Positions 17,305 through 27,064 of a DNA stretch of 64,000 nucleotides are shown here, piece by piece (the first letter of the stretch is position 1; each line of letters begins with the position of its first letter). The notes below the pieces were generated by a model. The model was not told the DNA's origin, did no database searches, and saw only the letters and a list, made by a program, of their open reading frames with translations. The position numbers and the translations under genes were made by a program. The stretch is taken from the NCBI GenBank assembly GCA_002305265.1, contig DBQP01000018.1:157575-221574 (forward strand), in the 5' to 3' direction. This stretch comes from Prevotellaceae bacterium UBA1391. Its GTDB lineage: Bacteria > Bacteroidota > Bacteroidia > Bacteroidales > Bacteroidaceae.

Positions 17305-20300
17305 TTAGAAGTTGACGCTGACGCCGAACGTGAAGCTCGGTGTGTCGCTCAACTGCACTTCAGAGAAGCCGCCCTGCGTCGGGGTCTGGCCCTTGAGTTT
17401 CTTGTCGCACCACGTGTAGAGGTTGTAGGCGCTGGCCGTCAGTGCGAGGCGGCCAAGGCCGAGACGCTGCAGCGCCTTCTCGTCGAATTCGTAGGTCAGT
17501 GCCAGCGTCGAGAGCTTGAGATAGTCGGCGCTGACCACCCGCGCCGTGCTGTAGTCGTACATCTCCCACGCCGTCATCGTCGAGATGCGCGCGCCGGTCC
17601 AGGGGTAGCCCGAGCTCCAGTGGCTCGTGTAGTGGTAGTAGCCTTCGGAGCCCGTGCCGAGAATCGACGGGATGTTCGTGTGCAACTCGTCGCCGGGCTG
17701 CATCCAGCGGTTCAGCAGGTCGCGGCTGACGTTGGCCTCGGAGGAGTAGCTGGCGGCGTTGTCGAAGAGCCGGAACAGGCGGGTCTTGGCGCCCGCGGCG
17801 AAGACGAAGCCCGTCGAGAGCCTCCACTGCTTGTACGTGAACGTGTTGTTGAAACTGCCGGTGATGTCGGGCTCGCGCTTGCCGCTCGCCACGAGCACCT
17901 TGGTATATGTGTCGTAGTTGTCGCCGTCGGTCACCTCGCTCTGCCGCTCTTCCCAGTCGTCGAAGATGGGTCCGCCGTCTTTCGGGTTCAGTCCGAGGAA
18001 CTTGTAGGAGTAGAACGTGCCCACGGGCTGGCCCTTGACAATGGCCCGGCCGCTCAGGAAGTCGGAGATCTCGTAGGTCTCTGCGCCTGGCGCCGTGCGC
18101 ACCTTATTGTAGATTTTCGACACGTTGCCCGATACGATCCAGTAGAAATCCTTCAGCTTCACGGGCGTAGCGGTCACGCTCACGTTGAAGCCGCTGTTCG
18201 TGATCGTGCCTGAGTTCACGACATAGGTCTCATATCCGTTTACGTCGGAGATGGTCTTCGAGAGGAACGCATCGGTCGTGCGCTTGCTGAAAAATTCCAA
18301 CTCGAGCTGCAACCGGTTGTTGAACAGCGACGACTCGAGCGCAAGGTTGACGCTGCGCGTCTTCTCCCACTTCAGGTCGGGGTTGGCGAGCGCCGATGCC
18401 GTACTCGTCATCTCGTTGTAGTAGGCATCGAGATTTCCCTTCCGGATGACGAGCTGTGTCGTCTGTCCGCTCAGCATGTTGCCTTGCTCGCCGTAGCTGG
18501 CCTTCAGCGCCAGGAGGTTGAGCCAGGGAGCGCGGATGCGCCCGATTTCGAGCAGGTTGGCGCGTCCCGACACCGACCAGATGGGCAGGAGTTTCTCGTT
18601 GGAGCGCGTGCCAAACTGGTTGGAACCGTCATAGCGGGCGTTGGCGTTGAGCGTGAAGAGGTCCTGATAGCTGTAGGAGAGCGTGCCGTAGGCCGAGAGC
18701 AAGTTGGTCTTCGTGTCCGTGAGGGTCGGCACATTGCCGCGCTGCCATGCCCAGTAGCTGGAGAACGTGGCGGGAATGTTCGTCGCAAACGTCATGCCGC
18801 GGTCCTTGAAATAGCCTCGCTGCGTATACGACGTGCCCTCATAGCGCGTGCTGCTGGCCTCCGTTCCGAGCGCCACGTTGATGTTGTGCTGCCGGTCGGC
18901 GCCGAAATAGCGGTTGTAGTTGCCCTGCAGGCGCGCCGTCCAGGAGAGCGAGTTGTTCTTCTGCTGCGACAGTTCCCCACCATAGGGCATGAGGCTCTGC
19001 GCGTCAGGCTCCTCGCCATACTCCGCCCGACGCAGGTTGGCGGCGTAGTAGGAGCGCTCGCCATGCCATGTGTCGACGGCCGCGCTCTGGCTTGTGGCGC
19101 TGAACACGCCGTTGAAGAAGAGATCGTCCGTCGCGTTCCAGCGCAGGTTGGCCGTCGCCGTCGTGCTGCTCGTCTTCTGCGTCGTGGTGTTGTTGCGCGC
19201 CTCGTTCACGATGTTGTAGTAGTACCATCCCCCGTTGCCGCTCTTCTGGTAGTAGCTGAGGCTGCCGTCGTCGTTGTAGGCGCGGATGGCGCGCGAGGTG
19301 TTGTAGGCGTAGTCCACCACGTTGACGCCGGGCGAGGCATAGTTGCGCTCGTTCACGTAGCCGCTCACGTTGAACTCCAGCATCACCTTGCGGCCGAGGC
19401 TGAGGTCGAGCTTCGACATGAAGGTGTAGCGGTCGTTGTCCGTGTGCTTGATCACGTCGTCGGAACTGGTGTAGCCCACCGACGTGTAGTAGCGCAGCTT
19501 GTCCGAGCCTCCGCTCACGTTCACGCTGTGGTCGTGGCTGAAGGAGTTGTGCGTCAGGATGTCGAACCAGTCGGTATTGACCTTCGACATGTCGTCCACG
19601 GCGTCCTTGAACTGCTGCTCCGTATAGACGCCGGCATAGTATTGCTGCAGGGCATATTCATAGCCCACGCGCGGCATGCCCGAGGGGTAGGTGTAGTGTT
19701 GCTCGGCCAGATACTCCGAGAAGGTGATGCGCTCGGCCGAGTTCATCAGGTTGATCTTGCGGTCGGAGTAGTAGGGGCGCTTGCGCACGGTGAGCTGCCC
19801 GCTGTAGCTCACGATCGGCTTGCCCTCGCGTCCGCTCTTCGTCGTGATCACGATGACGCCGTTGGCGGCCCGCGTGCCGTAGAGCGCCGTGGCGGCGGCA
19901 TCCTTCAGCACGTCGATGCGCTCGATGTCCTGCGGGTTGATGCCGGCAATGGCGTTGCCGATGCGGTTCACGTAGTCAGGGTCGTTGAGCACGTCCGAAG
20001 AGAGTTCCACGGGGTCCGTCAGGATGATGCCGTCCACCACCCACAGCGGCTCGCGGTTGCCCACCAGCGTGGAGGTGCCGCGGATGCGGATGCGCGACGT
20101 CGCGTTCACCTCGCCCGAGTTGTTCATCAGCACGAGGTCGGGAATCTTGCCCTCCAGCATCTTCGACACGTCGGGCACACCCGCGATGTGCAGGTCGTCC
20201 ATGTCCCTCGACACGACCGACGACGTCAGGTTGCGGCGGTCGAGCTGCTGATAACCCGTCACGACGATGTCCTGCAGCACGTTGTTGTCCTCCATCACGA

Positions 20301-20646
20301 TCACCGGACTGTCCGTCGCCTTGAACTTCCCCTTGAAGGGCTTCATGCCGACGTAGGTCACCTCGATCGTGACGACGTCCGAAATGGCCTCGACAAAGAA
20401 CTGGCCTTCGAGATTCACGATATTGCTACGGTTGTCGGTCACGTTGCGCACGAGCGCACCCACGAGCAGGTCGCCCGTCTTGTCCTTCACCACGCCACGC
20501 ATCCGACGTGCCTGTCCCAACGCCTGCCCTGTCTGCACCTGCGCCGACGCCTCCGCCGGAAGCAGCAGCGCAGAGCATACGCCCAGCAGCACCATGATGC
20601 CCAACAGCATGGAGCGAAGTTCTTTCTTACGTGAGAATAAAGTCAT
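17305..20646 (-). CDS. SusC/RagA-family TonB-dependent outer-membrane transporter
   Basis: A 1113-aa protein. It begins with a signal peptide (hydrophobic core LLGIMVLLGVCSALLLPAEASAQ), then a carboxypeptidase-regulatory-like domain (RGVVKDKTGDLLVGALV), a plug domain with the SusC signature GTRAANGVIVITTKSG at about residues 265-280, and a long 22-strand-type barrel ending in SFTFGVSVNF with terminal Phe. It imports the ligand captured by SusD, energised by TonB. It is the first gene of a probable four-gene operon (susC, susD, two lipoproteins) driven by the promoter at 20837-20867. Confidence 0.96.
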   Translation of the reverse strand: MTLFSRKKELRSMLLGIMVLLGVCSALLLPAEASAQVQTGQALGQARRMRGVVKDKTGDLLVGALVRNVTDNRSNIVNLEGQFFVEAISDVVTIEVTYVGMKPFKGKFKATDSPVIVMEDNNVLQDIVVTGYQQLDRRNLTSSVVSRDMDDLHIAGVPDVSKMLEGKIPDLVLMNNSGEVNATSRIRIRGTSTLVGNREPLWVVDGIILTDPVELSSDVLNDPDYVNRIGNAIAGINPQDIERIDVLKDAAATALYGTRAANGVIVITTKSGREGKPIVSYSGQLTVRKRPYYSDRKINLMNSAERITFSEYLAEQHYTYPSGMPRVGYEYALQQYYAGVYTEQQFKDAVDDMSKVNTDWFDILTHNSFSHDHSVNVSGGSDKLRYYTSVGYTSSDDVIKHTDNDRYTFMSKLDLSLGRKVMLEFNVSGYVNERNYASPGVNVVDYAYNTSRAIRAYNDDGSLSYYQKSGNGGWYYYNIVNEARNNTTTQKTSSTTATANLRWNATDDLFFNGVFSATSQSAAVDTWHGERSYYAANLRRAEYGEEPDAQSLMPYGGELSQQKNNSLSWTARLQGNYNRYFGADRQHNINVALGTEASSTRYEGTSYTQRGYFKDRGMTFATNIPATFSSYWAWQRGNVPTLTDTKTNLLSAYGTLSYSYQDLFTLNANARYDGSNQFGTRSNEKLLPIWSVSGRANLLEIGRIRAPWLNLLALKASYGEQGNMLSGQTTQLVIRKGNLDAYYNEMTSTASALANPDLKWEKTRSVNLALESSLFNNRLQLELEFFSKRTTDAFLSKTISDVNGYETYVVNSGTITNSGFNVSVTATPVKLKDFYWIVSGNVSKIYNKVRTAPGAETYEISDFLSGRAIVKGQPVGTFYSYKFLGLNPKDGGPIFDDWEERQSEVTDGDNYDTYTKVLVASGKREPDITGSFNNTFTYKQWRLSTGFVFAAGAKTRLFRLFDNAASYSSEANVSRDLLNRWMQPGDELHTNIPSILGTGSEGYYHYTSHWSSGYPWTGARISTMTAWEMYDYSTARVVSADYLKLSTLALTYEFDEKALQRLGLGRLALTASAYNLYTWCDKKLKGQTPTQGGFSEVQLSDTPSFTFGVSVNF

Positions 20647-20836
20647 ATCAAGTTCTTTTTACCTCTTTTACAAACAAGAATGCGCCCTTGCGAGCGCTCG
20701 TAGCTTTCATGCAAACTCCATTGCCAACAGCTTCCTCCTCCCATCTCGGTAGGGCCAGATGCAGTCTTTTCGTCCATCACTCAATCTTCAGAACGATGCC
20801 AGTTACAAATTTCTTGCTACTTCTCTTAATCAGAGT

Positions 20837-20867
20837 GCAAAAATACAAAAATTTTTAAATATTCCAA
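20837..20867 (-). promoter_or_regulatory. Promoter of the SusC-SusD operon
   Basis: The minus strand has TTG at 20867-20865, 19 bases, then TATTTTTGC at 20845-20837, a good match to the Bacteroidota consensus. It leaves a leader of about 190 bases before the susC start, room for post-transcriptional control. An A/T-rich stretch surrounds it. Confidence 0.8.
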
Positions 20868-21170
20868 GTAAAAACGTAACAAGAAAGCGCACACAGCGTC
20901 CCACTATTTAACATTTTCAGTGTTTTTTCCTGCACAACCATGGGGAAATAGTGTACTTATTCTACGCCCTTCGCCTCACAGCTGGAGCAAAGCCGCCGCC
21001 GACAGCTTTCAATCCGTAACCTACCATCCTCTGTTTCAAAGCAAAACCGACGAGGCCACCACCACGGCCACAACCACCCACGGCGGCCTCCCCTCCCCGC
21101 ACGGGCACCACCGCCAGCACGTTCTCGCTCCGCCGCCATCCCCACCCCGCCGCATGCCGCCTCCGACAAC

Positions 21171-21258
21171 TCCGCACCCCAAAGGCCAGCCCGCCACACA
21201 CCGCCGCCGACAGCTCCGCACCCCAAAAGGCCACCCGCCGCGCCCCCACCTCTCGGCC
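21171..21258. repeat. 44-bp direct repeat, two copies
   Basis: TCCGCACCCCAAA recurs exactly 44 bp apart (21171 and 21215), with similar flanks rich in CCGCC. Twice the 22-bp period seen elsewhere. The 773-bp gap 20647-21419 holds the susC promoter and leader, this repeat and the next array; no gene is supported. Confidence 0.7.
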
Positions 21259-21276
21259 TGCCCGCGGCAAACAAAA

Positions 21277-21364
21277 CACGAAGGCCTTCGTGATGAAACG
21301 AGAAGGCTTTCGAAACAAAAAACGAAGGCCTTCCCATTGGGTTGGGAAAGCCTTCGCGATACAT
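21277..21364. repeat. 22-bp tandem array, GAAGGCCTTC family
   Basis: Four units at 21277, 21299, 21321 and 21343 with cores GAAGGCCTTC, GAAGGCTTTC, GAAGGCCTTC and GAAAGCCTTC. The linkers between cores differ completely. Confidence 0.93.
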
Positions 21365-21419
21365 GGCGTCGAAAGCAGCGGCACATCCACGGCGGCAAGC
21401 CGCCAGACCGCTGCCGCGG

Positions 21420-21935
21420 CTACGCCTCCTTCATGCGGGCCGTGCGCGCCAGCTCGAAGAGCGCCGGCGAGAGATGGCAGTAGCCACCGGGATTCTTGTC
21501 GAGGTAGTTCTGGTGGTATTCCTCCGCCGCATAGAAGCAGCGGAGCGGCTCCAGCTCCACGGCCAGCGGCGCGTCCACGCGCTCCTGCCAGGTGGCGAAC
21601 ACCTCGCGGATGGGCGCCTCCTCGGCCGCGTCGGCGAAGTAGACGCCCGTGCGGTAGCGGGTGCCCACATCCTCCCCCTGCCGGTTCAGGCTCGTGGGGT
21701 CGATGGCCCGGAAGAAGAGGTCGACGAGAAACGGCAGACTGACGCGCTGCGGGTCGTAGACCACGCGCACCGTCTCGGCATGTCCCGTCGTGTCGGTATA
21801 CACCTCCTTATAGCTTGGATGCTCAGTGTGGCCGTTGGCGAAGCCCACTTCCGTGGCCTCCACGCCCTCCACCAGCTTCAGGTATTTCTCTGCGCCCCAG
21901 AAGCAACCGGCTGCAAAATAGATTTCCTTTGTCAT
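21420..21935 (-). CDS. msrA: Peptide-methionine (S)-S-oxide reductase
   Basis: A 171-aa protein with the MsrA signature GCFWGAEKYL at residues 10-19, catalytic Cys at position 11, plus the family segments GFANGHTEHPSYKEVYTDTTGHAE and FYAAEEYHQNYLDKNP. It reduces methionine sulfoxide in proteins and free methionine using thioredoxin, repairing oxidative damage; no signal peptide, so cytoplasmic. It stands alone, divergent from the GH30 gene, with its own promoter at 22030. Confidence 0.96.
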   Translation of the reverse strand: MTKEIYFAAGCFWGAEKYLKLVEGVEATEVGFANGHTEHPSYKEVYTDTTGHAETVRVVYDPQRVSLPFLVDLFFRAIDPTSLNRQGEDVGTRYRTGVYFADAAEEAPIREVFATWQERVDAPLAVELEPLRCFYAAEEYHQNYLDKNPGGYCHLSPALFELARTARMKEA

Positions 21936-22029
21936 ATTCTCACAGGGATAAGTTCATGAATCATGGGCACGGAGCGCCACCGCCGCAGCCCGACAGCCGC
22001 AGCCGCACGGAAGTCCCCGTGTTCCGACT

Positions 22030-22038
22030 GCAAAAGTA
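22030..22038 (-). promoter_or_regulatory. -7 promoter element TACTTTTGC for msrA
   Basis: A TAnnTTTGC match on the minus strand about 95 bases upstream of the msrA start. No clear -33 box. Confidence 0.55.
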
Positions 22039-22123
22039 CGAATAATCTGCGAGACCACCACATCCGCCGCCCACGAGCACCCACGAAAAACGGAAAACGT
22101 GCGGAACAATACAAACTTTTTCG

Positions 22124-22132
22124 TAACTTTGC
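22124..22132 (+). promoter_or_regulatory. -7 promoter element TAACTTTGC for the GH30 gene
   Basis: A TAnnTTTGC match on the plus strand, about 130 bases upstream of the GH30 start; it is divergent from the msrA promoter within the 329-bp intergenic region. Confidence 0.6.
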
Positions 22133-22211
22133 CTCCAGCCTGCACGATGCCCCGCCCCCACAGCCGGCTGCCGCCACCGCGCGCACCACCGTGCAGCCCA
22201 TCCGCACGTCC

Positions 22212-22255
22212 GACCATCATCACCCATACACACGACCATCATCACCCATACGCAC
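22212..22255. repeat. 22-bp tandem duplication in the GH30 5' leader
   Basis: GACCATCATCACCCATAC begins at 22212 and again at 22234. The two 22-bp copies differ at one base and end 9 bases before the ATG. Confidence 0.9.
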
Positions 22256-22264
22256 AACAAACAC

Positions 22265-23767
22265 ATGAAACACAGCATCCGCCACATGGCTCTCTTCTGC
22301 CTCGGCACACTCATCTGCAGCGCCGTCTCCGCCCAGCGCGCGGAATGGTACACCACCACCGAGGCCCAGCCCATGACACGCAGCCGCATCACGCTCAAGT
22401 CGAAGGCCACCACCGACCCCCTCATCCACATCGACACCCAGGCGCAAGGCCCCGTCTTCCGCACCTGGGGCACCACCTTCAACGAGATGGACTGGGCCGC
22501 CCTCCAGCTGCTCACGCCTCAGGAGCGCGAGCAAATCCTCCACAACCTCTTTGCGCCCGACGGCGACCTCCGCTTCACAGGCGGCCGCATCGGCATGAAT
22601 GCCAACGACTACGCCCTTTCCTGGTACTCCTGCGACGAGGTCGACGGCGACTTCCAGCTCCACTACTTCAACATCGACCGCGACCGCCAGCACATCATCC
22701 CCTTCATCCATGCCGCACAGCAGCACCAGCCAGCCCTCACCTTCTGGGCCTCGCCGTGGAGCCCGCCCAGCTGGATGAAAATCAACCACCACTACGCCGT
22801 GCAGTCCAACCCCAAGAACGACCTCAGCCCACAGCTCGACCGGCTGCTCTTCGAGGACGGCGACCGCAGCGTCAACGAGCAGGTGAACCCCGACAAGAAC
22901 CTCTTCCCACGCCGCCTCACCGTCAACGACTACCTCATCCAGGACCCCCGCTACCTCCAGACCTACGCCAACTATTTCTGCCGATTCATCGACGAGTACG
23001 CCAAGGAGAACATCCCCATCACCATGGTCATGTATCAGAACGAGGCCTACAGCTACACGCCATACCCAGGCTGCCCCTGGACACCCGAAGGCGCCATCCG
23101 CTTCAACATGGAATACCTCGCGCCCACCCTGCAGCGCCAGCATCCCGAAGTGGCCCTCTACATGGGCACCTTCAACACCAACCGCCACGACAACGTGTCG
23201 CAGATCCTCTCCGATCCGCGCATGCCCGCCAACGTCAAGGGCGTCGGCATCCAGTGGGAAGGCCGCCAGATCCTGCCGCGCCTGCGCCGCCAGTTCCCAC
23301 AGTGGGAGTATATCTGCAGCGAGAGCGAATGCGGATGGGGCTCGTTCGACTGGGGCGCCGCCGAGCACACGTTCGAGCTCATCAACCACTACCTCGGCCA
23401 CGGATGCACACAGTACTACAACTGGAACGCCATCCTTTGCGACCAAGGCGAGAGCGTTTGGGGCTGGAAGCAGAATGCGCTCATCCAGGTCAACTCCCAG
23501 ACGCGCACCTTCCGCTACGCACCCGAGTACTACGCCTACATGCACTACTCCCGCTACATCCCTTCAGGCTCCACCCTCCTCGGCTTCAAGCCTGAAGGCG
23601 CAGACCGCATGCCCGTCCTCGCCGCACGCACGCCGCAGGGACAGACCGTCGTCGTCGCCGCCAACTTCAACGGCGAGGCCCGCAGCGCCACGATTCAGGT
23701 GGGCCGCAAATACATCGAGACCACACTCCCCGCCCACTCCTTCCATACCTTCGTCGTTGCCCGATAG
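22265..23767 (+). CDS. Secreted glycoside hydrolase family 30 enzyme
   Basis: A 500-aa protein with a signal peptide (MKHSIRHMALFCLGTLICSAVSAQ). The catalytic (beta/alpha)8 domain shows WASPWSPPSWMK, an acid/base Glu in MYQNEAY (E260), and a nucleophile region ICSESECGWG (E353 or E355), as in GH30. A short C-terminal beta domain ends the protein. GH30 enzymes act on beta-glucosyl, beta-1,6-glucan, xylan or beta-1,6-galactan linkages; the subfamily cannot be fixed here. Exported to periplasm or surface. It lies upstream of serB and in the same region as GH115 and a second GH30-like gene. Confidence 0.88.
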   Translation: MKHSIRHMALFCLGTLICSAVSAQRAEWYTTTEAQPMTRSRITLKSKATTDPLIHIDTQAQGPVFRTWGTTFNEMDWAALQLLTPQEREQILHNLFAPDGDLRFTGGRIGMNANDYALSWYSCDEVDGDFQLHYFNIDRDRQHIIPFIHAAQQHQPALTFWASPWSPPSWMKINHHYAVQSNPKNDLSPQLDRLLFEDGDRSVNEQVNPDKNLFPRRLTVNDYLIQDPRYLQTYANYFCRFIDEYAKENIPITMVMYQNEAYSYTPYPGCPWTPEGAIRFNMEYLAPTLQRQHPEVALYMGTFNTNRHDNVSQILSDPRMPANVKGVGIQWEGRQILPRLRRQFPQWEYICSESECGWGSFDWGAAEHTFELINHYLGHGCTQYYNWNAILCDQGESVWGWKQNALIQVNSQTRTFRYAPEYYAYMHYSRYIPSGSTLLGFKPEGADRMPVLAARTPQGQTVVVAANFNGEARSATIQVGRKYIETTLPAHSFHTFVVAR

Positions 23768-23803
23768 CCCCTCCACTGCGGCGGCAGCGGCCATCTGCCA
23801 CGA

Positions 23804-23891
23804 CCGCGACGCAGCCTTCAACAGCCACGAAAGGCCACCCACGCCGACCGCGACGCAGCCTTCAACGTCCACGAAAGGCTACCCACGCCGA
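23804..23891. repeat. 44-bp tandem repeat, two copies
   Basis: Two copies starting CCGCGACGCAGCCTTCAAC at 23804 and 23848, differing at a few positions, between the GH30 and serB genes. Twice the 22-bp period. Confidence 0.9.
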
Positions 23892-24032
23892 CCGCGCAGC
23901 CCCGCCACCGCAGTGGCAGCGCACACGCCATACACCGGAGGCGCACCTCCGCCTCCTCCTCTCACCCCATCAAAAGCAGCAGGCAGGCGCTCCAGCACTT
24001 CTGCCGCCGCACGCTGCACAACCCCACTCCGC

Positions 24033-25277
24033 ATGGAACAGCAGAAAAAGAACGAAGAACAGATTCTCGTACGCATCACCGGACAAGACCGCCCGGGCCT
24101 CACGGCCTCCATCATGCACATCCTCTCCCGCCACGGGGCGAAGGTGCTCGACATCGGACAGGCTGACATCCACGCCACGCTCTCCCTCGGCATCCTCATC
24201 CGCATGGACGAACTCCACAGCGGACAGGTGATGAAGGAACTGCTCTTCAAGGCGTCGGAACTCGGTGTCAACATCGGTTTCTCGCCCGTCAGCGACGCCG
24301 AGTATGAAGACTGGGTGAGCCGGCAGGGCAAGAACCGCTTCATCCTGACGGTGCTGGGGCGCCATCTCTCCGCCACGCAGATAGAGGCCGCCACCCGCAT
24401 CATCGCAGACCAAGGGCTCAACATCGACTCCATCATCCGTCTCTCGGGGCGTCAGACCCTCAAGGAGAACGAAACGAAAAACATCCGCGCCTGCATCGAG
24501 TTCTCCCTCCGTGGCACGCCGAAAGACCGCGCCACCCTGCAGTCGGAGCTCATGCGCGTCTCCCGCGAGCTGGAGATGGACTGCTCTTTCCAGCAGGACA
24601 CGATGTACCGGCGCATGCGGCGCCTCATCTGTTTCGATATGGACTCGACGCTCATCCAGACCGAGGTCATCGACGAACTGGCCGAGCGCGCCGGCGTGGG
24701 CCAACAGGTGCGAGCCATCACCGAGCGGGCGATGCGCGGCGAGATCGACTTCAAGGAAAGCTTCACCGAGCGCGTGGCCCTGCTCAAGGGGCTCGACGTG
24801 AGCGTCATGCGCGACATTGCCGAGCATCTGCCCATCACGGAGGGCGTCGACCGTCTCATGTACGTGCTCAAGCGCTACGGCTACAAGATAGCCATCCTCT
24901 CGGGCGGCTTCACCTATTTCGGCGAGTATCTGCAGAAGCGCTACGGCATCGACTACGTCTACGCCAACGAGCTCGAGGTCGACGAGAACGGCAAGCTGAC
25001 GGGCCGCTACGTCGGCGACATCGTCGACGGGCGCCGCAAGGCCGAGCTGCTCAAGCTCATCGCGCAGGTGGAGAAGGTGGACATCGCGCAGACCATTGCC
25101 GTGGGCGACGGAGCCAACGACCTGCCCATGCTCTCCGAATCCGGCCTCGGCATCGCCTTCCACGCCAAGCCCCGCGTCGTGGCCAACGCGAAGCAGAGCA
25201 TCAACACCATCGGCATCGACGGCGTGCTCTACTTCCTCGGCTTCAAGGACTCCTATCTCGACGAGCGTGGACAATAG
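24033..25277 (+). CDS. serB: Phosphoserine phosphatase with N-terminal ACT domains
   Basis: A 414-aa protein from the ATG at 24033. Residues about 10-90 (ILVRITGQDRPGLTASIMHIL) and 100-185 form two ACT-type regulatory domains. The C-terminal HAD phosphatase domain carries the DxDST motif at D202-D204 (CFDMDSTLIQTEVIDELAE), the SGGFTYF motif II and the GDGANDLPML motif III. It catalyses the last step of serine synthesis from 3-phosphoserine; the ACT domains suggest amino-acid feedback. The open frame extends far upstream without homology, so the ATG before the ACT domain is taken. MATE gene follows 31 bases later. Confidence 0.95.
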   Translation: MEQQKKNEEQILVRITGQDRPGLTASIMHILSRHGAKVLDIGQADIHATLSLGILIRMDELHSGQVMKELLFKASELGVNIGFSPVSDAEYEDWVSRQGKNRFILTVLGRHLSATQIEAATRIIADQGLNIDSIIRLSGRQTLKENETKNIRACIEFSLRGTPKDRATLQSELMRVSRELEMDCSFQQDTMYRRMRRLICFDMDSTLIQTEVIDELAERAGVGQQVRAITERAMRGEIDFKESFTERVALLKGLDVSVMRDIAEHLPITEGVDRLMYVLKRYGYKIAILSGGFTYFGEYLQKRYGIDYVYANELEVDENGKLTGRYVGDIVDGRRKAELLKLIAQVEKVDIAQTIAVGDGANDLPMLSESGLGIAFHAKPRVVANAKQSINTIGIDGVLYFLGFKDSYLDERGQ

Positions 25278-25308
25278 CCGCCGCGCACCCCGAACCTTCT
25301 TTCCCTAC

Positions 25309-26694
25309 ATGACTCATTCCTCCCCTACGCCCATCTCCTACGGCGCACACACGCAGGCGCTCTTCCGCCTCGGCATCCCCATCGTCCTCGGCCAGTTCGG
25401 CACCATCGCCCAGGCCTTCGCCGACACCATCATGGTGGGCCAATATGGCACGGCCGACCTCTCCGCCGCGGGTTTCGTCAACCAAATCTTCAACCTCGCC
25501 ATCTTCTTCCTGCTGGGCTTCTCCTACTCCACCACGCCCATCGTCGGCAGCTACGTCGGACGCCAGCAGCCCGACCGCGCCGGTCGCACGCTGCGCGAGA
25601 GCCTCCTGACCAACCTGCTCACCTGTCTGGCCGTGATGGCCTGCATGGGCGTGCTCTTCCTCAACGTGCACCGCCTCGGCCAGCCCGCCGAGCTGCTGCC
25701 GCTCATCCGCCCCTACTTCCTCGTCGTCCTCGCCTCCCTCCCCTTCGTGTCGGGCTTCAACGCCCTCAAGCAGTTCTGCGACGGCGTGGGCGACACGCGC
25801 ACCCCGATGTGGATCATGGTGGCCGGCAATGCGCTGAACATCCTGGGCAACTACGTCCTCATCTTCGGCATGCCCGCCGCCGGCATACCGCCCCTCGGCG
25901 TCGTCGGCGCCGGTCTGGCCACCCTGCTCAGCCGCATCGTCATGCTCATCTGGCTGGCTGTCGTCGTCCGCCGCCACCCGCGCTACGCCGCCTACCGCGT
26001 TGGCTTCGGCCTGTCCCTCACCCGCAAGGGCTGCCTCCACCTCACCCGCCTCGGCCTCCCCATCAGCTTGCAGCTCAGCCTCGAGGCGTCGTCGTTCAAC
26101 ATCGCCGCGGTCATGATGGGCTGGATTGGCGTCAACGCGCTGGCCGCCCATCAGGTCATGTGCACCATCGGCACCTTCTGCTTCCTCTTCTACTACGGCG
26201 TGGGCGCTGCCGCCGCCATCCGCATCAGCCACTTCCGCGGCCGGGCGCAGGTGGCCCCCGACGCCGCGACGGCCGCCGCCGAATGGGGCGAGGTGCGCCG
26301 CACCGCCTTCGCTGCCTACCGCATCGTGCTCGTGGCCGCGGCCCTGATGGTCGGCGCCATCTGGCTGCTGCGCGAGCCCATCTGCTACGCCTTCACCAGC
26401 AGCCCCGACGTCGTCGCCCTCTGCCTCACCATGATGTTCCCCTTCTTCCTCTACCAGGTCGGCGACTCGATGCAGACCATCTTCGCCAATGCGCTCCGCG
26501 CCATCGAGGTGGTCCGCCCGCTCATGTGGGGCGCCGTCGTGGCCTACCTGCTCGTGAGCCTCCCGGCCAGCTACGCCTTCGCCTTCCTCCTGCACGGTGG
26601 CGCCCGCGGCGTATGGTTCGGATTCCCCCTCGGACTCACCACGGCCGGCCTCATCTTCCTCGCCTTCTTCCTCCGCCGCACGCGCCGCCGCTGA
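25309..26694 (+). CDS. MATE-family multidrug/metabolite exporter
   Basis: A 461-aa integral membrane protein with about 12 hydrophobic segments and the MATE pattern of two related halves: GIPIVLGQFGTIAQAFADTIMVGQYGTADLSAAG near the N-terminus, and LGLPISLQLSLEASSFNIAAVMMGWIGVNALAAHQV in the second half. It would export cationic compounds or metabolites by Na+ or H+ antiport across the inner membrane. It follows serB closely and may be co-transcribed. Substrate not predictable. Confidence 0.93.
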   Translation: MTHSSPTPISYGAHTQALFRLGIPIVLGQFGTIAQAFADTIMVGQYGTADLSAAGFVNQIFNLAIFFLLGFSYSTTPIVGSYVGRQQPDRAGRTLRESLLTNLLTCLAVMACMGVLFLNVHRLGQPAELLPLIRPYFLVVLASLPFVSGFNALKQFCDGVGDTRTPMWIMVAGNALNILGNYVLIFGMPAAGIPPLGVVGAGLATLLSRIVMLIWLAVVVRRHPRYAAYRVGFGLSLTRKGCLHLTRLGLPISLQLSLEASSFNIAAVMMGWIGVNALAAHQVMCTIGTFCFLFYYGVGAAAAIRISHFRGRAQVAPDAATAAAEWGEVRRTAFAAYRIVLVAAALMVGAIWLLREPICYAFTSSPDVVALCLTMMFPFFLYQVGDSMQTIFANALRAIEVVRPLMWGAVVAYLLVSLPASYAFAFLLHGGARGVWFGFPLGLTTAGLIFLAFFLRRTRRR

Positions 26695-26793
26695 ACCCAC
26701 AGCGCCGCGGCCCCAGCAGCCACCGTCCGCCTCGCCGCCATCGTCATCGGCGCAGGCCGCAAGCACGCCGCAAGCGCCATGCGCACATTCCAC

Positions 26794-26881
26794 CACGAAG
26801 GCCTTCTCGCCGCATCGCGAAGGCCTTCCCGCATCGACACGAAGGCCTTCGCATCTCCACGCGGATTCGGACGGACGGAAA
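26794..26881. repeat. 22-bp tandem array, GAAGGCCTTC family
   Basis: Units at 26794, 26816 and 26838 with GAAGGCCTTC and a diverged unit at 26860. Three bases later the AACGA/TCGTT array begins (26885). The gap 26695-27064 holds only these arrays. Confidence 0.93.
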
Positions 26882-26884
26882 AAC

Positions 26885-26950
26885 GAGCGCAGTCGTTTCA
26901 GTTTTCGAGCGCAGTCGTTTTCAAAAACGAACGCAGTCGTTCCGCCAGCC
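26885..26950. repeat. 22-bp tandem array, AACGA/TCGTT family
   Basis: Units at 26885, 26907 and 26929 with GAGCGCAGTCGTTT or GAACGCAGTCGTT. This is the reverse complement of the 1699-1764 family. It abuts the GAAGGCCTTC array, as at 1699/1828. Confidence 0.92.
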
Positions 26951-27064
26951 GGACACAGCCCCCACCGCCGACCTCCGTCGCCACCCTGCACCAGCGGCGC
27001 CGCAGCCGCCCGTCGGCCCTGCCGCAGCCGCCGGCGCATCCTTCCTCCCAAGACCCACATCCAC

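Noticed and set aside
21277..21364. CRISPR-like array (short conserved core with variable spacers)
   Set aside because: Cores are only about 10 bp, total period 22 bp, few units, no cas genes in the window. Far below CRISPR repeat and spacer lengths.
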